From NCBI RefSeq assembly GCF_025961475.1, contig NZ_JAOQNS010000002.1, positions 310,001-374,000 of the forward strand: DNA of 64,000 nt. The letters run 5' to 3'. Position 1 is the stretch's first letter; each line of letters opens with the position of its first letter. The notes beneath the pieces are model-generated. The model did no database searches and had not been told where the DNA came from. It saw only the letters and a program-made list of their open reading frames with translations. Below, one piece after another: positions 54,382 through 62,151 of the stretch. A program made the translations under genes and the position numbers. This DNA comes from Rhodobium gokarnense (lineage in GTDB: Bacteria; Pseudomonadota; Alphaproteobacteria; Rhizobiales; Rhodobiaceae).

Positions 54382-55437
54382 ATGGCGGACGATGCGCTTC
54401 CGCTCGGATTCGAACTCGGCGACTACCGCATCGACGGCATTCTCGGCCAGGGCGGCTTCGCCATCGTCTATCGCGCCACCCACACCGAGCGCGGCTACCG
54501 GGTCGCCGTCAAGGAGCTGTTTCCCCACGACGTCGTGCGCCGCCGGCCGGATCTCGGCGTTGCCCCCGTGGACGCCGAGAACGAACGGGTCTTCGACGTC
54601 ATCCGGCGCGATTTCGACCGCGAGGCCGCGCTCCTGTTCCGGTTTCCGCACCCCTATCTGCCGCGCATCCACGCGGTCCTCGGCGCCCACGACACGTTCT
54701 ACCTGGTGATGGATTTCGAGACCGGGCAGCCGCTCGACGAGTGGATCCTGGCGGTCCCCGTGCGGTTGCGGGCCGAACGGGCGATGGACATGCTGGGGGC
54801 CGTCTGCGAGCCGCTGGAGCGGCTCCACCGCAACGACGTCTTCCACAACGACATCAAGCCGGACAACATCCTCGTCCGCGATGACGGCACGCCGGTGCTC
54901 CTCGATTTCGGACTCGCCGGATATTCCGACGGCGCCAGGGCCCTCGGCCGGCAGAACCTCCATTTCGCCTCCGACGGCTACAGCCCGGTGGAACTCTATA
55001 CGGGCGGCGCCACCGGGCCCTGGACTGACGTCTACGCCCTTGCCGCGACGGCATACCGGCTCCTCGACGGCCACGTCCCGGTCTCGGCCAAGCACCGTGC
55101 GCGATCGATCTACCAGGGCGGCCCGGACCCGATAGCGCGGCTCTCCTACAGTCCGCGCAACGCCCGCCAGAGACAGTTCCTCGAGGCCATCGCCGCGGGA
55201 TTGCGCTTCGATGCGGCACACCGCCCGCAATCCCTCGCCGACTGGGGCCGGGGCTGGCGCCAGGCCGCCGTGCTCGCCCCGTTGCCCGGCCGCCCGAAGG
55301 CGAAGCCGGGCGCGCGTCCGCGCCCCGGCAACCCGTTGCGGACCCTCCTTCCGGCGCGGATCGCCGCCCCCCTTGCCCTGGCGTTCCTGTTGCTCCTCGT
55401 TCTGGCGGTCTGCCTTGCCGCCCTCTTCGCCCGGTAG
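54382..55437 (+). CDS. Ser/Thr protein kinase with C-terminal membrane anchor
   Basis: 351 aa from ATG 54382 (GTG 54379 is equally placed). Kinase motifs: GQGGFAIVYRA, Lys44 (VAVKELFP), catalytic loop HNDIKPDN (155-162; Asn replaces the usual Arg of HRD), DFG (175-177) and DVYALAATAYRLL. The activation segment FASDGYSPVELY lacks a normal APE. Replacement of HRD-Arg means it is probably not controlled by activation-loop phosphorylation in the usual way. A short basic/Pro linker leads to a C-terminal helix (APLALAFLLLLVLAVCLAAL), so it is tail-anchored without an ectodomain. It is translated after PP2C. Confidence 0.92.
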   Translation: MADDALPLGFELGDYRIDGILGQGGFAIVYRATHTERGYRVAVKELFPHDVVRRRPDLGVAPVDAENERVFDVIRRDFDREAALLFRFPHPYLPRIHAVLGAHDTFYLVMDFETGQPLDEWILAVPVRLRAERAMDMLGAVCEPLERLHRNDVFHNDIKPDNILVRDDGTPVLLDFGLAGYSDGARALGRQNLHFASDGYSPVELYTGGATGPWTDVYALAATAYRLLDGHVPVSAKHRARSIYQGGPDPIARLSYSPRNARQRQFLEAIAAGLRFDAAHRPQSLADWGRGWRQAAVLAPLPGRPKAKPGARPRPGNPLRTLLPARIAAPLALAFLLLLVLAVCLAALFAR

Positions 55438-55560
55438 GCGAGACCCTCTAGGGGATATACGTATTCAGTTTATTTCGATTTCAGGTTGTGGCACTCGCCA
55501 TGCTTGGGTAAATTGGCAACATCCACTTTTTTGATTCAGATTTGACTAGGGAAGCTGTTG

Positions 55561-57282
55561 ATGACGGGACATCCGATAACGATGCAGGGCCGGTCCGGCG
55601 GTCGGTTCGCGATGAAGACGACGGCAATCGTGGGCGCGTTCCTGATCATGAACGTGATGGCCGGTGCGCGCGACGAAGCCAGCGCTGGCGGCAGGGATTT
55701 CCTCGGCGGCGTTGCCGTCGGCGTGATCGGCGGCGCCATCGTCAATCAGATGCAGAGGAACAACCGTCGTGGTGGGGCGCAGAAGCGCCGTTCACAGCGC
55801 AATCGCAACGTCAACCGCCGGGCGCCTGCGGCCGCCCCGGTCCAGCGCGCCGATTCCGACATCGTCAATGATCAGGAAGCACTGAGGGACCTCGGCTTCT
55901 ATGGCGGCGCCATCGACGGCGTGAAGGGCGGCGCCTACGAGATGGCGGTCGTCCAGTACAAGGTCTCCAAGCACCTGATCGCGACCAGCATCCTCAGCTC
56001 GACGGAACGCGCGCTGCTTCATGCCGAGGCAAAGCAGGTCAGCGCCGCCGCAATGCTCGGCGATCCGGCGATGGATCCGATGATCGCCCCGCGCCCGGAC
56101 CACCGGCTGCAGATGGCGCTCCAGGTGCTCGGTTTCTATGACGGCCGCATCGACGGCAAGATCGGGCCGAAGTCGCGCCGGTCCATCGTTGCCTACCAGC
56201 AGTCGGTCGGCATCGCGCCGACCGGCGTCCTCAGCACCGACCAGACCAAGCAGTTGATCGCCTCGGCGGTCGCCGGAACGCAGCAGCGGCTGCAGGGCAT
56301 TCAGCAGCAGATTGCCCGCCTGCCGGGCCGCCAGCCGGCGACGGTTGCCGCCGCGCCGGCGCCGGCCGCGCCCGCTGCGCTCATGCCGGTCGCGATTTCC
56401 GCGCCGAAGGCCGTTGCCCCGGCAACGCCGGCGGCAAGCGAGGCCGATATGGATGCGTTCAAGAACGCGTCCTGGCGCCCGATCGAGCCGCTGCATCCCT
56501 CGGCCAACGCCGACCGCCGCTTCGACGTCGCCGTCCTGATCGGCAACCGCAACTACAAGAACGACATCCCGGCGGTCACCTTCGGCCATCGCGATGCCGA
56601 GGCGATGAAGGCGGTGCTGGTCAACAAGCTCGGCTTCGATCCGGAGAACATCATCGACCTGCGCGATGCCAGCCAGGGCGACATGGCGACCGTGTTCGGC
56701 AACCAGAATTCCTACAAGGGCAAGATCTGGAACTACATCGATCCGGACGGCCGCTCCAAGGTCTACGTCTTCTATTCCGGCCACGGCGTTCCCGACATCG
56801 CCACCAAGACGCCGTACATCCTTCCGGTCGACGCCAATCCGAGCACGGTGGAGATCAACGGCTTTCCGCTCGACTTGATGTACTCCAACATCAACAAGCT
56901 CGACATCGATAAGGCCTATGTTTTCCTCGACGCCTGCTTCTCGGGCGGCAGCAACGACCGCATGCTGATCGAGGCGGCATCGCCCGTCTACATCTCCGCC
57001 GAGATCGAGGTGGCCGACAACAACGACAAACTGACCGTGATGGCGGCCGCCACCGGCGACCAGCTCGCGAGCTGGGACGAGAAAGAGGGCCACGGCCTCT
57101 TCACGCTGTTCACCGTCAACGGTCTCAGCGGCGAGGCCGATGCGGACCACGACCACAAGATCACGACGGCCGAGCTGCACAAATACGTGCGCTACAACGT
57201 CCGCCGCCAGGCCCGCCGGATCTATGGCCGCGAGCAGACGCCGATCCTGATCGGCGACGAAACCGCGGTCCTCGCCAACTGA
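55561..57282 (+). CDS. Caspase-family (C14) protease with two peptidoglycan-binding domains
   Basis: 573 aa. Start ATG 55561 (TTG 55558 and ATG 55612 are alternatives; the last begins a neat hydrophobic signal MKTTAIVGAFLIMNVMAG). After a Gly-rich and Arg-rich stretch come two PG_binding_1-like domains (~100-155, EALRDLGFYGGAIDGVKGG; ~180-235, LQVLGFYDGRIDGKIGPKSR) and an Ala/Pro linker. The caspase domain (~318-570) has catalytic His408 (YVFYSGHGVPD) and Cys459 (YVFLDACFSGG). An EF-hand-like loop near the end (DADHDHKITTAEL) may bind Ca2+. It is probably exported and cell-wall-associated. It lies 123 bp after the kinase gene, with a strong terminator behind it. Confidence 0.92.
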   Translation: MTGHPITMQGRSGGRFAMKTTAIVGAFLIMNVMAGARDEASAGGRDFLGGVAVGVIGGAIVNQMQRNNRRGGAQKRRSQRNRNVNRRAPAAAPVQRADSDIVNDQEALRDLGFYGGAIDGVKGGAYEMAVVQYKVSKHLIATSILSSTERALLHAEAKQVSAAAMLGDPAMDPMIAPRPDHRLQMALQVLGFYDGRIDGKIGPKSRRSIVAYQQSVGIAPTGVLSTDQTKQLIASAVAGTQQRLQGIQQQIARLPGRQPATVAAAPAPAAPAALMPVAISAPKAVAPATPAASEADMDAFKNASWRPIEPLHPSANADRRFDVAVLIGNRNYKNDIPAVTFGHRDAEAMKAVLVNKLGFDPENIIDLRDASQGDMATVFGNQNSYKGKIWNYIDPDGRSKVYVFYSGHGVPDIATKTPYILPVDANPSTVEINGFPLDLMYSNINKLDIDKAYVFLDACFSGGSNDRMLIEAASPVYISAEIEVADNNDKLTVMAAATGDQLASWDEKEGHGLFTLFTVNGLSGEADADHDHKITTAELHKYVRYNVRRQARRIYGREQTPILIGDETAVLAN

Positions 57283-57310
57283 CCGGTCAGACCGGACCGC
57301 AAGGCAAACG

Positions 57311-57351
57311 ACCGGCGCTGCGCAAGGACGTGCGGCGCCGGTTTCTTTTGT
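57311..57351 (+). terminator. Intrinsic terminator after the caspase gene
   Basis: Eight-bp perfect stem ACCGGCGC / GCGCCGGT, extended inward by GCGC/GTGC pairing, followed by TTCTTTTGTT. It ends at the stop codon of the convergent acyltransferase gene and closes the kinase/caspase island. Confidence 0.8.
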
Positions 57352-58319
57352 TACGCCCGGCCCACGCCAAACAATGCCGACAGCCGTTTCAGATTGCCGC
57401 CGAAGGGCGAGACGAGGGGCACGATCTCCGAGCCGCCGTCCCTGAGGTCCTGGCGCAGCACCGCGGCAAGGCTGCCGCTCGGGCTGAGGTCGAGATAGCG
57501 CGCACCGCCGCGCGCCTCGATCGCCGAAAATGTGTCGCGCAGCCGCATTCCGTCCCGCACGATCCGCCAGGTGAGGGCGCCGTCCATGCGCTCCACCGGG
57601 GCGGCGAGGCACGCCGACCACACCGGCCAGAACGGCGTCTCGAAGGAAAGGTCGGCAACGGCGGCAAGGTAGGCATCTTTCGCGCTATCCACCCAGCGCG
57701 AATGGAAGGCGAACGGCACCGGCAATTGCTGGAAGGCAACATCGAGGCGCCTCAGTTCGTCAAGGACGCGCCCGGTTTCCGAGGCCGGGCAGGCGAGCAC
57801 GCAATGGGCCGCGGCGTTGGTCCCGGCGAGTTCCGTTGCTTCTGCAAGGACAGGCGACGCCTCGCGGATCGTCTCCGGCGCCAGCACGGCGATTAGTGCG
57901 CCTTTCGGCGCCGTTTCGGCAAAGACCTTCGGCTGCCTGGCAACCGCCCGGAGCGCCGTCTCGAAGGGAAACATGCCGGCAACGCTCATGGCGACGAACT
58001 CGCCGAGGCTGACGCCGAGGAGCATATCCGGCTTGATCCCCTTTGCCTGCAGCAGCTTGGCGAGCGCGAACTGCACCAGGAAGAGCGACGGATGCGAGTG
58101 CTCCAGCCGGTCGAAGGGCTCGCTTGCCTTGCGGCCGGCCCCATAGATCGCCTCCAGCGGCGAAAAGCCTTCAGCATTGCGCACGATCTCGTCGCCGATC
58201 TCCATCCATTGCCGGAACACGGCGTGCTCCCCCATGACATCGCCCGCCATGTGGTAGTACTGGGAGCCCTGGCCGGCGAAGCAGAACACCGTCGGCAGGG
58301 AAGGCGAAACGGACGACAT
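57351..58319 (-). CDS. Discrete acyltransferase (trans-AT) of polyketide synthesis
   Basis: 322 aa malonyl-CoA:ACP acyltransferase-type protein. ATG 58319. Family motifs: VFCFAGQGSQYYHMAGDVMG (the GQGSQYYxM form I associate with trans-AT PKS enzymes), LGVSLGEFVAMSVAG (nucleophile Ser in GxSxG) and VPFAFHSRWVD (catalytic His; FHS in place of the GAFHS of malonyl-specific fatty-acid FabD). It is not in a fatty-acid (fab) operon. It sits head-to-head with the PPTase gene, with start codons sharing one CATG, at the edge of a beta-branching cassette, so it most likely supplies extender units in trans. Confidence 0.87.
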   Translation of the reverse strand: MSSVSPSLPTVFCFAGQGSQYYHMAGDVMGEHAVFRQWMEIGDEIVRNAEGFSPLEAIYGAGRKASEPFDRLEHSHPSLFLVQFALAKLLQAKGIKPDMLLGVSLGEFVAMSVAGMFPFETALRAVARQPKVFAETAPKGALIAVLAPETIREASPVLAEATELAGTNAAAHCVLACPASETGRVLDELRRLDVAFQQLPVPFAFHSRWVDSAKDAYLAAVADLSFETPFWPVWSACLAAPVERMDGALTWRIVRDGMRLRDTFSAIEARGGARYLDLSPSGSLAAVLRQDLRDGGSEIVPLVSPFGGNLKRLSALFGVGRA

Positions 58320-59133
58320 GAACGAGACCCCGGAAAGCGAGCGCACGGCGCCCCAAGACGCGCCCTTCTCACATGCGGCAGGCCCGAACGGCAAGCCGGA
58401 GATCGGCCGCGATCGCGTTAGCGCCTGGTGGCTCCGCCTTGACGACATCGGCGCGGGCGACTGGCCGCTCCTTGAGACGCTGCTGTCCGACGGGGAATTG
58501 ACCCGCGCCCAGCGCTTCCATTTCGACCGCGACCGTGACGTCTATATTGCCGCCCACGCCCTCTGCCGCGCCCTGCTGACGCGCTGCGCCGGCGGTCCGC
58601 CGCGCGACTGGCGCTTCACGGTGGAGGACCACGGCAAGCCCGAAGTGGTCGCGCCGGCCGGCACGCCGCGGCTCAGGGTCAACATCTCCCACACCAGAGG
58701 CCTTGCCGCCGTCGCCCTCACCGCCGAGAACGACATCGGCATCGACGTGGAATGGCTGCAGCGCGAGGCCGCTACCGAACAACTCGCAGAACGGGTCTTT
58801 GCCCCAAGGGAACGGCAGGTTCTCGCGGACGCAGCCGAGGCCCAAAAAATCGAGACATTCCTGACCTTCTGGACCCTGAAGGAGGCCTATGTGAAGGCGA
58901 TCGGCAAGGGCCTCTCCCAGCCGCTCGACGCCTTCCATTTTGACCTGAAAACCCTGGCCATTGCCTTCGACGATCCCGAGGTCGACGACCCGGCGACATG
59001 GCAGTTCGCCCGCTGGCGCCCCGGCCCGGACCATCTGATGGCCTTGGCGGTGCGCCACCCGGACCGGGCGCGGCTGGAGATTTCCGCCGGCCCGGTGCCG
59101 CTCGATTACCTGAGGGCGCTCGCCGGTTCCTGA
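58318..59133 (+). CDS. Sfp-type 4'-phosphopantetheinyl transferase
   Basis: 271 aa. Transfers phosphopantetheine from CoA to the Ser of carrier proteins. Motifs: VNISHTRGLAAVALTAEND, IGIDVEWLQRE (Mg-binding Asp and Glu) and FWTLKEAYVKAIGKGL (KEA motif). Size and motifs indicate the broad-specificity Sfp/Gsp group that serves PKS/NRPS systems. The start is forced by lack of other starts in frame. Its 3' end overlaps the convergent metallophosphoesterase gene by 28 bp. Confidence 0.94.
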   Translation: MNETPESERTAPQDAPFSHAAGPNGKPEIGRDRVSAWWLRLDDIGAGDWPLLETLLSDGELTRAQRFHFDRDRDVYIAAHALCRALLTRCAGGPPRDWRFTVEDHGKPEVVAPAGTPRLRVNISHTRGLAAVALTAENDIGIDVEWLQREAATEQLAERVFAPRERQVLADAAEAQKIETFLTFWTLKEAYVKAIGKGLSQPLDAFHFDLKTLAIAFDDPEVDDPATWQFARWRPGPDHLMALAVRHPDRARLEISAGPVPLDYLRALAGS

Positions 59134-59966
59134 ACGTCGGCCTCTTCGCCGAGGATGGTGCGAAGGTACGGCGCCATGCCCTTCTCCTGGTCCCACTGCC
59201 GCGGATAGCCGAGGGAGACTTCTTCGAACCGGGTGCCGTGGCGCCAGTCGGTGCGCCGAATGTGGATGTGGCCGGAGATGACGACGCGGGCGTTGAATCT
59301 CCGGTGCCAGTCCTCGGTCCGCCGCGTGCCGCACCAGGGCGAAAAGCGCGGCGCCCGCGGAATGCGGATAAGGTCCTCGCGCATCGGGAAATGGTTGACG
59401 AGGATCGTCTCCATGCCTTCCGGCAGCGCCGACAGCCGGGCCTCGGCCTCGTCGCAGCGGCGCGCGCACCAGGCCTCGCGGCTCTCGAACGGCGCCGGGT
59501 TGAGGAACATCTCGTCGGCGCAGACCGAGTTCTGCTCGCGCGCCCAGGCGACGACCTCATGCCGTTCGATATGGTCAGGCCGGAAGCTGTAGTCGTAGAG
59601 CAGGAACAGGGGCGCGATCGCGCAGGGCCCGCCGGGCCCGGTCCAGACCTCGAACGGGTCTTCTGGCGTCACGACGCCATAGGCGCGGGCGAGGTCGACG
59701 AGCGCCCGGTAGCGCTCCTCGCCGACGAGCGCCGGCCCCTTGCCGCCCTCTTCGGGGATCGCCCAGAGGTCATGGTTGCCCGGCACCCAGAACACCTTGG
59801 CGAATTTTTCCGTAAGGGTGGTAAAGGCGAGCCGCACATGGTCAAAGCGCTCGGCGACGTCGCCGGCGAGGATCAGCCAGTCATCGGGGAAGAACGGCAG
59901 TTCCTGCAGGGCGTCGCGATTGGCCGGGCTCGCCAGGTGTAAATCGCTGATGGCACGGATGGTCAT
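59106..59966 (-). CDS. Metallophosphoesterase, probable PptH-like phosphopantetheinyl hydrolase
   Basis: 286 aa calcineurin-like phosphoesterase. ATG 59966. Metal ligands: IRAISDLHLASP (Asp, His), DDWLILAGDVAERFD (Asp), VFWVPGNHDLWAIPEE (Asn, His), LVNHFPMRED (His) and VISGHIHIRRTDWRHG (two His). Blocks PLFLLYDYSFRPD, SPWCGTRRTEDWHRRF and GTRFEEVSLGYPRQW closely resemble, from memory, mycobacterial Rv2795c (PptH), which strips phosphopantetheine from carrier proteins and whose gene neighbours pptT. Here it likewise neighbours a PPTase. The general enzyme class is certain; the PptH function is inferred from motifs and context. Confidence 0.8.
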   Translation of the reverse strand: MTIRAISDLHLASPANRDALQELPFFPDDWLILAGDVAERFDHVRLAFTTLTEKFAKVFWVPGNHDLWAIPEEGGKGPALVGEERYRALVDLARAYGVVTPEDPFEVWTGPGGPCAIAPLFLLYDYSFRPDHIERHEVVAWAREQNSVCADEMFLNPAPFESREAWCARRCDEAEARLSALPEGMETILVNHFPMREDLIRIPRAPRFSPWCGTRRTEDWHRRFNARVVISGHIHIRRTDWRHGTRFEEVSLGYPRQWDQEKGMAPYLRTILGEEADVQEPASALR

Positions 59967-60082
59967 GGTCGGGGATATCTGCGCCTCTTTCCTTGACGCT
60001 GGCGGGCGAATTTCGAACACTTCCCGGAATCGGGCGGCAATGTCCACCCCGATGCGGCCCAAAACTCAGTTGGATAACGATC

Positions 60083-60907
60083 TTGGCGCTCGTGAAGAAG
60101 GCCTTGCCCGGCGGGCGGGAGATTTCCTGCATCAACCCCTATGAGGTGGATTTCTCCGTCCACGAGATTTTTTCTGCCGACCTTTCCGCCCATGGCATCG
60201 CGTTGCCGGCGGACGGCACGATCCTCGATGTCGGCGCCAATATCGGGCTCTTTTCGCTCTGGCTCAGGGAGAAATGCCCGCAAACGCGCATCCTCGCCTA
60301 CGAGCCGATGCCGGGCGTCTTTGCAGCGCTGACCGAGAATATGGGGCGGATGCAGCCCGCCGGCGAGGCCTATGCGCTGGCCCTTGGCGCAAAGCCCGGC
60401 ACAGCGACGTTCGACTATTTCCCCGGCCTGACGGCGATGTCCTCGTCCCATCCCGACGTGGCGGAACGGATAGCAGACGGCATCCGCGCCATCATGGCGG
60501 GCGCCAGCAAATCGGCGGACGTCCGCGATCTGGTGGAGGCGACCGGCGCCGGGGAGCGGGCAACGGACGCGGCCTATATGGAAGACCTCTTCCGGCGCGA
60601 GCGGGTTACCGTCGCCGTCGACACGGTCTCCGGCCAACTGGAAAAGCACGGCATCGACAGGGCCGATCTCCTGAAGGTCGACACCGAGGGCGCCGAACTC
60701 GACGTCCTCGCCGGCATTGCCGAGGCCGACTGGCCGAAGATCTCCCAACTCATGGTCGAGGTGCACCTCGGCGACGATGTGCTGAATCAGCTCGCCGCCG
60801 ATTTTCAGGCGCGCGGCTACGCCGTCTCCATCGACCGCCATCCGCTCGCCGACGGCGGCGCAGCGGTCTCGCAGATCTTTGCGGTGCGCCGCGGGGCCAA
60901 CGCATGA
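60083..60907 (+). CDS. FkbM-family methyltransferase
   Basis: 274 aa from TTG 60083; GTG 60092 or an upstream frame to 59993 are possible, and none has a strong ribosome-binding site. SAM-binding motif I ILDVGANIGLFSLWLREKC, acidic residue RILAYEPMPGV, and the FkbM signature KVDTEGAELDVLAGI. C-terminal block QLMVEVHLGDDV. FkbM enzymes O-methylate hydroxyls in polyketides, sugars and toxins. Its TGA overlaps the P450 ATG by four bases, so it is the first gene of the P450-HMGS-ACP-KS operon and probably tailors the same product. Confidence 0.88.
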   Translation: MALVKKALPGGREISCINPYEVDFSVHEIFSADLSAHGIALPADGTILDVGANIGLFSLWLREKCPQTRILAYEPMPGVFAALTENMGRMQPAGEAYALALGAKPGTATFDYFPGLTAMSSSHPDVAERIADGIRAIMAGASKSADVRDLVEATGAGERATDAAYMEDLFRRERVTVAVDTVSGQLEKHGIDRADLLKVDTEGAELDVLAGIAEADWPKISQLMVEVHLGDDVLNQLAADFQARGYAVSIDRHPLADGGAAVSQIFAVRRGANA

Positions 60908-62151
60908 GCGCGGCGGGGCAAAGCGGCGACATCGACTGGTGGGGCATCCTCTCCGACCCGGCCTTTCTGGAAAATCCCTATCCGGAACTGCATCGGCTCA
61001 GCGCGCGCGGCCCGGTGCAGTTCGATCCCGCGAGCGGCATCTGGTTCGTCCTCGGCCACAAGGCGTTTTCCAAGGTGCTGAAATCGCCCTCCTTCGGCCG
61101 CGATACCCGCAACTGGGCCGGCGGCTGGACCACCGAAGATTACAAAAAGGCCGATCCGATCGGCTACGAGCTCTTCAGCGCCTTCCAGCCGCAGATGATC
61201 AATTGCGACGGCGCCGAGCACAAACGCATGCGCGGCGTCTACGAGCCGGCCTTCCGGGCCCAGGCAATGGCCGACGTGGTGCCGATCATCGAAGCCGAGG
61301 CCGCGGCGCTGCTCGATGCCATGCCCGAGGATGGCGAGGTCGACTTCATCACCGCCTTCGCCGCCCCGCTGCCGCTCCGGGTCCTTTGTCAGCTCTTCGA
61401 TCTCTCCGCCGGTACTGACGCCCGCGTCGCCCGCTGGAGCGCCTCGCTGATCAGGATCGGGGATATCCTGATGACGCCGGCGCAGAAGCAGGAGGCGCTG
61501 CAGGCCCTCTCCGAATTCAAGTTTTTCCTCAAGGAGTGCCTCGCCGAAGCCGACTCGGCGAGCGCCCGGAACTTCATGGCGCTGGCCCTGAAGGCGCGGG
61601 ACGACGGCACGCTCGACGAGGAGGAAAGCCTCACCAATCTCCTCTCCATGCTGATCGCCGGCCACGAGACGACCGTAACCCTCATCGGCAACGGCATGCT
61701 TCTCCTCCTGCGCAACCCCGAGGCTATGGCGCGCCTTCGCGCCGAGCCGGCGCTGATGCGCACGGCCATCGAGGAGTTCCTTCGCATGGAGCCGGGCGGC
61801 AACATGATCCTGCGCGTCGCGCTGGAAGACGTTGAGGTGGAGGGAACGGTGATCCCCAAAGGCGCGCCCGTCCTTGGCCTCATCGGCGCGGTCAACCGCG
61901 ATCCGGCCCGCTTCGAGACCCCCGACGACCTCGACATCGCCCGGCCCGCCAACGCCCAGCTTACCTTCGGCGGTGGCGCACATTCCTGCATCGGCGCACC
62001 ACTCGCGCGCCTGGAAGCCCAGATTGCCTTTTCGGCCTTTTTTGCGAAATACGAGACCATCGAACTGGCGGGCGCACCGGAATGGCGGCTCGACCGTCTG
62101 AACGCCCGCGGCCTCGCAAAGCTGCCCGTCCGGCTAGGAGCCTCTCAATGA
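60904..62151 (+). CDS. Cytochrome P450
   Basis: 415 aa bacterial class-I-type P450 without a membrane anchor. I-helix oxygen-activation motif LLSMLIAGHETTVTLIGNGM, K-helix AIEEFLRMEPGG (ExxR), and haem loop TFGGGAHSCIGAPLARLEAQ with the Cys ligand. Asn-Arg-Asp pattern AVNRDPARFETPDDLDIARP precedes the haem loop. Length is normal. ATG overlaps both the FkbM stop and, at its own stop, the HMGS start (ATGA each), so all three are coupled. It probably hydroxylates or epoxidises the polyketide. A ferredoxin partner is not encoded nearby. Confidence 0.94.
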   Translation: MSAAGQSGDIDWWGILSDPAFLENPYPELHRLSARGPVQFDPASGIWFVLGHKAFSKVLKSPSFGRDTRNWAGGWTTEDYKKADPIGYELFSAFQPQMINCDGAEHKRMRGVYEPAFRAQAMADVVPIIEAEAAALLDAMPEDGEVDFITAFAAPLPLRVLCQLFDLSAGTDARVARWSASLIRIGDILMTPAQKQEALQALSEFKFFLKECLAEADSASARNFMALALKARDDGTLDEEESLTNLLSMLIAGHETTVTLIGNGMLLLLRNPEAMARLRAEPALMRTAIEEFLRMEPGGNMILRVALEDVEVEGTVIPKGAPVLGLIGAVNRDPARFETPDDLDIARPANAQLTFGGGAHSCIGAPLARLEAQIAFSAFFAKYETIELAGAPEWRLDRLNARGLAKLPVRLGASQ

